Below, one piece after another: positions 56,654 to 64,000 of a stretch of 64,000 nt of DNA; position 1 is the stretch's first letter, and the number at the start of each line of letters is the position of its first letter. Origin of the DNA: Scytalidium lignicola (lineage: Eukaryota > Ascomycota > Leotiomycetes); the NCBI GenBank assembly GCA_002812745.2, contig NCSJ02000024.1:124001-188000 (forward strand), read 5' to 3'. A model generated the notes under the pieces. It saw nothing but the letters and a program-made list of their open reading frames with translations. It did not search any database and was not told where the DNA came from. A program made the translations under genes and the position numbers.

Positions 56654-58592
56654 TTATTTCCCTTTATCCTCTGTTCGAACTTCCGCTACATGCTCCAGCT
56701 CATGGTCATTGCTACGTTGATCGTTTTCATTATCGCGCTTAGTCTTCAGACTTTTCCAATCGTACAGCACGGCGCCTAGACTCGAGACCGTTGCTAGTAT
56801 AAGCCCAATACGGAGAGCGTCTTTGATCGCCACGCCGTAGACTGCCTGCAACTCTGGCGACGCCTGAGCATGAGAAGAGCCCGGAAGGACGGTCGATGCG
56901 CCTTGCAGAACAGAGTGAGGGTCCAGGTTCGGGGCCAGTGTTTTCAGTGCCTTGCTGATGTTTTCAAGGAAAACTGCCTGCGCAATTGACACGAAGAGAG
57001 CTCCGCCAAACGTCTGCGCGAACAAGATGATGCCGACACCAGTTGCCACATCATTTTCAGGAAGCGTAGTCTGCACCATGTATAGTCCTTGCTCTTCTCC
57101 AAGGCCGATTCCGGCTCCACACAGGATCTGAAATCCGACCCATTTGGCTCGCGAGGTGTGCTGAGGCCGAACAGTCATCAAAAGGCCAGTACCTATGGAC
57201 ATGAGAATTGAGCCAGCGTAGACGAAAGGTGTGTAATATCCGGTCGCAGCGGTCCCAAAGCCTGCGAACATGAATCCGCCGACGACGCTAAGCATGAATG
57301 GGATGAACAGGATTGCGGATTCGACGGCAGAGACACCATCGACGATTTGAAACCATAGCGCTGAAATCTAGATCAGTATTTAACTTTACCATACCAACTA
57401 TTTTCGATACTCACGTATGTAGAAAACATTGACCTGGGACGGTGATAGTATCTTGGTCAGCCAGATGTAATGTGAAGTTTGCGTTGGAAATTACGTACAA
57501 AGAAGACACCTCCAAGACAGAGGCCAAACCAGATCGCTGCAGCTATGCTTCGCCTGCGTAGTAAACGTAAAGGAATGGTGGCGCTATCTTTCCTCCAGTA
57601 TTCGACGCCGACAAAAGAACAAAATAGGACACCAGCGACCATTAGCAAGGCTATGATGCGGGCATTGCCCCATGCATATGTAGTCCCACCCCATGAGAGT
57701 GGTAAGAGAAGACAAATCGTTGCTGACACGAAGGTGAAAGTACCAGCTAAGTCAAAGCGCGCGATCTGGCTGCGAAATCCGGTCGACTCAAATGCTCTCT
57801 TGCCGCCGCGACTACCGTCATAGAAAAAGGCGATGAAGATCATGACAGCGCCTCCGATTGGGAGATTGATGTAGAAACACCAACGCCATGTAGTTGAATC
57901 TGAGAAGGCTCCTCCCTGCTCCAGTTGTCAATCACTGCAACGAATATTTACAGATAAGCAATATGTAAATACCAGCAAAGGTCCAGCTACGCTCCCGACT
58001 GCAAAAATGCTACCAATGATGCTGTTCCATGTCGGTCGCTGGCGTAGCGGAACACACTCAGCGAGAATGAGAGTAGTGCCTGCTTGAATCCCAGCAGACC
58101 CCAGACCTGCTAATGCCCGTCCAAGAATGAAAACATGAGAATTCGGTGAGGTAGCACATACAACGCTTCCGATCTCGAATATGAGCAACGCTGCCAGGAA
58201 GACAAGCTTGCTGGAGAAGAGCGTATAGATCTTGCCGTAGGAAGGTTGGAATGCGCAGGACGTCAATGGGTAAATTCTGTTCAAGGATCTGTTAATGTTT
58301 TCTGAAAGTCTCACTTTGGAATTGGCAGATGATGGGAAACTTACGCGGCATACCAACCCACATCGTCAATGCTGTGGAAGTCATGGGTAATCCGAGGGAC
58401 AGCGGTCGAAATTATCGTATTGTCCACTGCTACGCACAAAGTCGCCAAGCACAGTACGATTGAGATCAAGACCACACTTGAGAACTTGGCATAATTACTC
58501 GTATCCTCCGTTTCTTGAGCTTCCTCGTGTGTGGTTAACTCACCCACATCAGCCACTGCGACTTCGTTCTCCGTAGAAGGACTCGGAGACAT
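56654..58592 (-). CDS. MFS transporter, DHA2-type (14 TM) multidrug exporter
   Basis: Exons from ATG 58592 (MSPSPSTENEVAVADVGEL) to TAA 56654-56656. After an acidic N-terminal tail, helix 1 carries LCVAVDNTIISTAVPRIT, the D1 motif of DHA2 drug:H+ antiporters. It is followed by DDVGWYAA, ILGRALAGLGSAGIQAG and TTWRWCFYINLPIGG, all typical of the subfamily. The second half shows GAGIGLGEEQGLYMVQTTL and ILFAQTFGGALFVSIAQAVF. The charged C-terminal tail ends TEDKGK. These proteins export toxins or drugs across the plasma membrane and often serve biosynthetic clusters. No biosynthetic gene lies directly next to it, apart from the GST gene. Confidence 0.9.
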
Positions 58593-58934
58593 TCTGGTTG
58601 GCAAGCTACCATGTACGTGAACGAGAGATTACAGTAGTAGAATAAGGAGCGAACTAATAAAAGTGACTCTCAAAACGAGAAGGGAAGGTCCTTAGCGTTT
58701 TCTCAATGCAACCCACCCTCGTTTGAGGCACCCAACCCGTACGTTTCCCCTCCAAAATTCCGCCCATAACAGCAAATTTGGCCCTGGTCGCGAGGGCTTG
58801 GCGCGTCCGCGACTGGCGCGTTGCGGGCAAAAAATGGGTGATCACCGGAGGTCTCGATGACGGCTAAGCGAAGGTGGATGACGGTCCACACCTCTGACAC
58901 CACCTCCTACCACAACGTCAGATTATTGGTCGAA
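58593..58934. other. Promoter region of the MFS gene
   Basis: About 340 bp between the MFS start and the transposase relic. Contains several GCGCG-rich words near 58800-58825 but no clear element end. Confidence 0.4.
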
Positions 58935-59180
58935 ATGGATAATTCCAATATCACAAAGGCTGAACGCCTTCAAAAAGCCGTTGAACAAGTCAAATCAGAC
59001 GATTTGTCGTCGCGCGCCGCAGCTGAAAACTATTTAGTTTTCAAATCGACCCTTTAGAGACACATGTAAGGCGGTTTGAGCCACAAAGAAGCCTCAGAAC
59101 ACCTCCAACGATTATCCCCCGAACGAAAAGAGTACCCGATAAACTGGATTCACAATGAAGAATCATTTGTGTTTAGTTGA
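58935..59180 (+). pseudogene. Pogo/Fot1-like transposase N-terminal relic (HTH-psq)
   Basis: From ATG 58935 one frame reads ITKAERLQKAVEQVKS, SSRAAAENYLVFKSTL and GGLSHKEASEHLQRLSPE, ending WIHNEESFVFS. This is the pattern of the HTH-psq plus CENP-B-like DNA-binding region of pogo/Fot1 transposases (basic helix, RAAAxxY, STL, GG, Q-L-P-E, WI). Two stops, TAG at 59055 and TAA at 59067, interrupt it. Both sit where homologues have sense codons and fit CpA-to-TpA changes. The DDE catalytic domain is missing. Confidence 0.65.
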
Positions 59181-59666
59181 ATGAACTTAAGTTGTGACAG
59201 TAGAATTTGAAACTAGCTTCACACCAGAACTCTTTGCCGTTTAATTTCGAGTGCGGTTGTACGCGCTACACCTAAGTTAACGTCAGGAGACGATTAATAC
59301 ACTAAAATATTGATCTAAGCCCGTACAACCGCACTCATCCCTAACAGTACTACTGTTCTGTCTAAGGCGTAAATTCGTACACGCCTTCGCAGCTTCATAA
59401 GCGAGTCAATCCTATGATTCTATGTGGTGTATTAATGTACTCCTCTCGTCCTAGCATACTGTATTTCCTCGGTGCCAATATCCACCTCCTGATTCCAATT
59501 CCCAAGAGGAAAGGCACCATATAACCCGAACTAGTGAGGCACCTGATGCGAATGCAGTTCAAGCGACGGTCAAATTTGCAATAGCAAACCAAACGACTTG
59601 ACACAGAGTAGGAGCCATCAACAAACATCTGACAGGTTCAAATCTTTAAGACATCATGAGTGAGAC
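59181..59666. other. Intergenic region with the inverted repeat, no gene
   Basis: About 490 bp. Apart from the 15-bp inverted repeat nothing is recognised. Confidence 0.4.
59249..59336. repeat. 15-bp perfect inverted repeat next to the transposase relic
   Basis: GAGTGCGGTTGTACG at 59249-59263 is repeated in inverse orientation as CGTACAACCGCACTC at 59322-59336, 58 bp apart. It may be a short fold-back element or paired ends of a deleted transposon related to the adjacent pogo-like relic. No duplication of the target site is evident. Confidence 0.75.
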
Positions 59667-62061
59667 TTATCCTGTAACGAAGGAAAATTTACCGAGCAAA
59701 GGTCGCAGTTCGTTGAGGGCCCAATCCAGAATATCCGCCTCCTCTTTTAGCTTTGCAATCTTCTTCAAGTACCCTTGGTTGTCGGGATCTTCCATGATCT
59801 TGGCAAACTGAGTCTTGTCCTCCATCCATCCATGAGTAAAGAGTGACTCGAAGTCCCTAAGCAGGTTCCTCTGAACAACTTGTACTAGGAGATTGTCGAT
59901 ATATGTAGCCCGACATTGCTCGTCATCAGTTAGTACAGTCTGTGAAGTTGATCTCTCCATAAATATGTCTCACCTTGTACAGTCTCAGCAAGTTATGTAG
60001 AAGCTTGAGCGCATTGACCCGGCTAACAAGATCTAGCTCTCCGAACTCTTGTTTTGCCTGTGTTCCTGGTCCCGATTTCTCTTCTCCAGAGCGGATGGGA
60101 TTTGATGTAGGCATCTGCTCTTTTGGCTCCGCCTTCCTTCCTAGAGCCTTGCTCATCTCACCAATTAGTTCTCGGTTGCCAACCCACAGGCTTGGACTCA
60201 TGCTGAACATGACATCGCCCCGATCTTCCTCTAACAGACCCAAGGCAGCCAGAGCAGCGTCCCTTCGATCTCCAAGTCTCCACAGTATTTCTATTGCGAG
60301 ATACCGCTCTGCAAGGCCTGCATTTGTGACGCTGTATCGAACAGCTTCTCGAGCAAAATCGACGCAGCAAGAATGACACTTTTCAACGTAGTCGGAAGCT
60401 AAGGCATTCCAAGGTTTTGAAAACTCCTGTAGCACAAGATGCACTCGATCTGGGTTGAATTCACCAACGTGAGAGCCTGACTGAGTCCGGTGCAAGAACT
60501 CTAGCATCTGGGTGACTTCCGAACCGAAATGATCTGTGGGGAATTTCTCGTCAGGTTTCCAGCTGAATCTGCTCGAGTCGTGGCCGTTTTGACGCATTTT
60601 CTCTGTAAACTTCGCACTTTCCCCCACAATCTTAGATCGAAGCCAGAATGGACCATCTCTCGAGATGGTAAAGAATCCTTTCTTTGTATAGTTTGCAGTT
60701 GAAGCTTCATACGCGATTCTGCGAAGCTCATAGATCGTCCGCGAAAATGCAATTTTCTGTTTCTCAGGACTCACCCCCTCCAGCTGCTTGAGTTTTTCTT
60801 TCAGCACTTTGGAAGCCACCTCGATGCTGTTGTAGATAGAATCCAGTTGGCGTACTGCCATGTCAGAGAGCAGAGAGAGTAACCGGTGCCTTAGACTTTC
60901 GACTCCCCAGTAATTGGCATTATAGAGCTTGTGCCAACCATTTTGGCGCATACGAAAATCCCCAGAGTGAAGGACAGATTGGACTGGGCGTTCAGATCTA
61001 GCAAAAAGTATTTTTTCTTGCTTGTCTCTGTTTTCTAGGTCTACGTAATTGGTATCTTGCTGAGTTTGATCAGAGGACCGGTTACATAGGACATGAGAGC
61101 CCAGTCTGAACCAGCGTGCGCTTCCTGGTTGTAACAGCACTTCCTGTACCCAGACAGATTCCAGATTGGATTCTGGTGATACCATGTCTGGTTTTGTGAT
61201 GATACCGAATGTCCTTCGTCCCTCTGGGTCAACACCCTCCGCCTTGGCTATCTTGATTATCTCGTGAGTTTCGATGTCGTCAACTGCATCAACCACAGCC
61301 AGAATAATGGCTGACTCGCGTTCAATATATCGCCTAGTTACCCCAACTAGATCATATTTTTCGTCCACTGCAGTGAGTCCAGGGAGGTCTATAAGCGTTA
61401 GCCTTGGAGCACTAACACGGCCCTGGGGATCCGGAAAGTGATATTCGATGCTCAAAACATGAGGGGAGAATTTGTTTTCGTCAGTAATGCCCATAGCCCG
61501 CTTTGCTTCTGCCATGATCTTATTGATGTCTGTGTGATCCGGTAACTGCACCACCTCTTCGGTACTGATCTTCCCTTCCTGTCGATCCTTCAATGTTAGC
61601 CGTAAAGGCCTAAAGCGGACTTTGCTCTTAATGTAGCTTTTATCAGCGTCGGGGAAGAGTCGGATCCTGTTACACACCGGTTAGTCATCTCAATAAACTT
61701 AAAAATTATATAGCATTACCTACTCGATAACAAATCTGGTGCAAGGCCCACCATCTCCCTTCGGAAACTCCACTCCAGTGATGGCTTCTAGAACAGACGA
61801 CTTGCCTGCTGATTGTTTCCCGCACATCACTAACTCTGGGATAATGATGTCCTGGTTGACATGGCATTGTTGGATTCTCTCAAACACCCCGAGAATCTTA
61901 GTCTTTGTCTCATCTGGTGGGAATGTGAACGTAGGGAGTCGAATTGGCATTGAGGTATTGTTGCCCGCATTACTTTTCTTCTTTTTCCTGGACGCTGAAG
62001 AGGGAATCCCCCAGCCATCTTCCAAGGATGCCGGGCTCTGATGCCGCACGTTCAGCGGCAT
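59667..62061 (-). CDS. Dynamin-like GTPase (Mx/Vps1-like fungal family)
   Basis: From ATG 62061 (MPLNVRHQSPASLEDG) the protein shows G1 CGKQSAGKSSVLEAITG, the G2 Thr in GDGGPCTRF, G3 LTLIDLPG and G4 GIITKPD. A long helical middle domain follows, and a GTPase-effector-like C-terminus TYIDNLLVQVVQRNLL lies after an intron with a CTAACTGATGACGAG acceptor. It ends at TAA 59667-59669. Total is about 790 residues, normal for this fungal dynamin-like group. The frame is open upstream of 62061 with ATGs at about 62265 and 62286, so a longer N-terminus is possible. The first intron is odd: exon 1 reads FVIEstop just before the GTAATG donor, and the phases need one base fewer. That may be an error or a mutation. 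Such GTPases remodel membranes; this group is often expanded in fungi with no defined role. Confidence 0.85.
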
Positions 62062-63670
62062 TTTCTGATTCTGTATCGTTTGCCTCAGTTTGCCAGGATT
62101 CCTCCGCGGTATCCACTTGGCTTGGTTCACCTTCGCCGGCCATTGTGAGTAAGATGTGAGCTCGTGTCCAACATAGATTGTCAACGAGTGGAATGAGTTG
62201 ACCAGTTTGACATATTGTTCGGGTACTTGGGCATCAGCGGGAAACCCGCGATGATTCGTTGGCATATATGCGACCTGCACGCACATCCTTGCGGGGTTCA
62301 CTGAGGCCTTTCACTGCCCTTCTGGTGTCATTCTTGGCCAAAGCCTGCTCAGATATAGTTGTTACGAAACACGAAGCAAATTCCTCCTCCCCTTAATAGA
62401 AAGAAAACAGCATAACACATGTGATACGAGCGAGCTTACGAAAAGGATTTGTAAACACGGATCAACATTTCTTCCTAGCAAACTAATCGTGCGCGAACAG
62501 GAGTCCTCAGGCTGACGATTAGGCAAGTTTAATTTATTAGGTAAGAGTGTGTATGTATTTCGCTGTCACCGAGGAGTGTGGCTATAGAAAAGTCGCCGTT
62601 GGACTCTAATACGCCGGAGAGCAGGCATAGAATTCTTTTCTTATACGAAATTTAAATGCTCATTACGTATTTTGCTAAAGTTTCGAATCATAAAAACATT
62701 ACTGATTCGTAGAAAATATATAATTTAAGGCCTCGGCTAAATCTACTCCTGCAGACCGTAAAATCTCCGCTTCCGGCTATCCGTCCATCCAAGTCAAATA
62801 GCAATCCATCCCAAATCCTCTACGGCCGTTATAAACTATCCAAATCACCTCCACGGACTCAATCTTGGATCTGCAGTATCTGCAGATTCGTAGGGGACAC
62901 CGCGTACAGGTGCTGAGTCTTCGTACACAAGGAGCCAGAGGTCACCAACAAGCAAAAGGTGGTGCAAGTCATGTGATATCCAGTGCCGCCATCGGCCATT
63001 TCCAGCCTTTGTCAGCTACCGTCAGCCACTCTCAGCTTTGTTCTTCAGGCAGCAGGACGACATTCATGTGACAGGATTCTTGCGGGGGAAAGTTCGCTTA
63101 TCTGGTGGCTGAAAGTTAGCTAACCATAATAGTACTAGTACACCCCAAAAATTAAAACTTAGAAGAGTTTAGTTTGAGAAGGCGGTTTCGAATTCCACTG
63201 TATTCTATTCAAACTAATGATTGCAATCTTTTTATGTTCTGTACTCTGAATTATAGGACATTAATAGTGGCCTCAATGTGTGTGCTTCTAAGGCATATTG
63301 CAGGGGCCTGCGATTGCAAGCGAGTCGCTAGAACCAGAAGCTTCCTTTTGGGAGCCCACTTTGGACCATTCTCGTCGAGTCGTGGGCATAAGAAAGAAAT
63401 AGATCTATCTTGACTCAAAAATAGATAAGGACCGAAGTCGTGCCTTTGGATCTCAGCCTCTACCATTCATCAAAATTTCTCACCTGCGGTTAGTCACTCG
63501 GCTACACTTTACCTATTACCTTAGGATCACTACTTCAACAAGCAAAGCGATTCAAAAAGGAGGACCGTAAAATTGGTAGACCTTCCCGAAACACTTGATT
63601 CCCAAAATATATCTAACACTAAGCATAGTGTTTCGTCATTTTGTAACTTTAAATCCTTTAAATCCGCCAG
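62062..63670. other. Intergenic region, nothing recognised
   Basis: About 1.6 kb with the dynamin promoter on the left and the F-box gene promoter on the right. Short frames around 62865-63071 and 63174-63466 overlap on both strands and lack family features. AT-rich at 62640-62730. Confidence 0.4.
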
Positions 63671-64000
63671 ATGTCGTTTGAGACTCTTTCAAACGAACTG
63701 ATCCTTTACCTGGGAGATTTTCTCTCAGTTTCAAGTCTTAACGCACTTATACAAACTCAAAAACGGTTCGCAACCCTTTTGGTGCCTCATCTATACAATG
63801 ATGAAATTCGTTTCCAGGCTAGCTATGAAGAGGTAGATGATGAGGACCCGTACAAGCTCCGACTTCGGTGTCTGATTGTGCAGCCCGCTGGGAATCGGAT
63901 ATTATACTTTCATATTTGAGTCATCAATCAAGTGATACCTTTACTCTGACTGACGATCGAGGACTTACTCTTCTGCACCATATTGCAGTGCAAGGAAATA
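63671..64000 (+). CDS. F-box/ankyrin protein, 5' part, cut by the right edge
   Basis: ATG 63671 begins MSFETLSNELILYLGDFLSVSSLNALIQTQKRFATLLVPHLYN, here split as ETLSNELILYLGDFLSVSSL and ALIQTQKRFATLLVP. This is an F-box of the kind placed before ankyrin repeats in fungal proteins. The ATG frame closes at TGA 63917-63919. From about 63850 a different frame reads DCAARWESDIILSYLSHQSS and DDRGLTLLHHIAVQGN, the start of an ankyrin array, up to the end of the window. The two halves need a one- or two-base frame change and no intron signal explains it. So it is either a frameshifted gene or an error. F-box proteins link substrates to SCF ubiquitin ligases, and the ankyrin part would bind the target. 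Confidence 0.65.

Noticed and set aside
1..64000. CRISPR arrays, bacterial-style operons or replication origins
   Set aside because: No regular repeat-spacer pattern is seen, and all genes show fungal nuclear features.

Overview
The window is nuclear DNA from a filamentous ascomycete (Pezizomycotina). Genes carry many short GT-AG introns of about 45-100 bp with CTAAC/CTAAT-like branch points, and the gene content is typical of such fungi: Zn2Cys6 regulators, an NRPS-like reductase, a CYP53-like P450, MFS and ABC exporters, a NACHT-WD40 receptor, a LanC-like protein and a dynamin-like GTPase. Gene islands are separated by AT-rich stretches, several holding transposon debris. I could not place the species.

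Region 1 (about 0.4-14 kb) looks like an aromatic-metabolite cluster. It has a 13-exon homogentisate 1,2-dioxygenase homologue, an adenylation-thiolation-reductase (A-T-R) NRPS-like enzyme, an extended SDR reductase, a CYP53-like P450 and, past an AT-rich gap, a LovD/beta-lactamase-type hydrolase. An acid reduced to an aldehyde, then to an alcohol, with ring hydroxylation and ring cleavage, is a plausible but inferred scheme. Region 2 (14-20 kb) holds a broken GNAT gene, an N-terminally truncated Rei1-like gene and an MFS transporter.

Region 3 (21-34 kb) holds an HSL-type esterase whose frame is closed by TGA just before the catalytic His, a flavin amine oxidase divergent from a Zn2Cys6 regulator, a second regulator that appears to carry two different Zn2Cys6 clusters, a PEBP protein, and an amidohydrolase broken by two TAG codons. 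Region 4 (35-44 kb) has an orphan C-terminal module of an alpha-1,3-glucanase, a large SesB-type hydrolase/NACHT/WD40 receptor with TAG as its third codon, and an NmrA-like protein.

Region 5 (45-64 kb) has a LanC-like protein convergent with an ABCC-type exporter, a 278-bp MITE with 32-bp inverted repeats and a TTA duplication, a LINE relic, an Xi/omega-type GST with a one-base deletion in its catalytic motif, a DHA2-type MFS transporter, a pogo-like transposase relic, a dynamin-like GTPase and, running off the right edge, an F-box/ankyrin gene with a frame change.

One pattern runs across the window: several otherwise well-conserved genes carry premature stops that fit CpA-to-TpA changes (TGG to TAG, CAA to TAA), as expected from repeat-induced point mutation or its leakage. 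Two single N characters, both beside T homopolymers, and a few one-base frame breaks could instead be assembly errors. Exon limits were placed by eye from splice consensus and family similarity recalled without a search.
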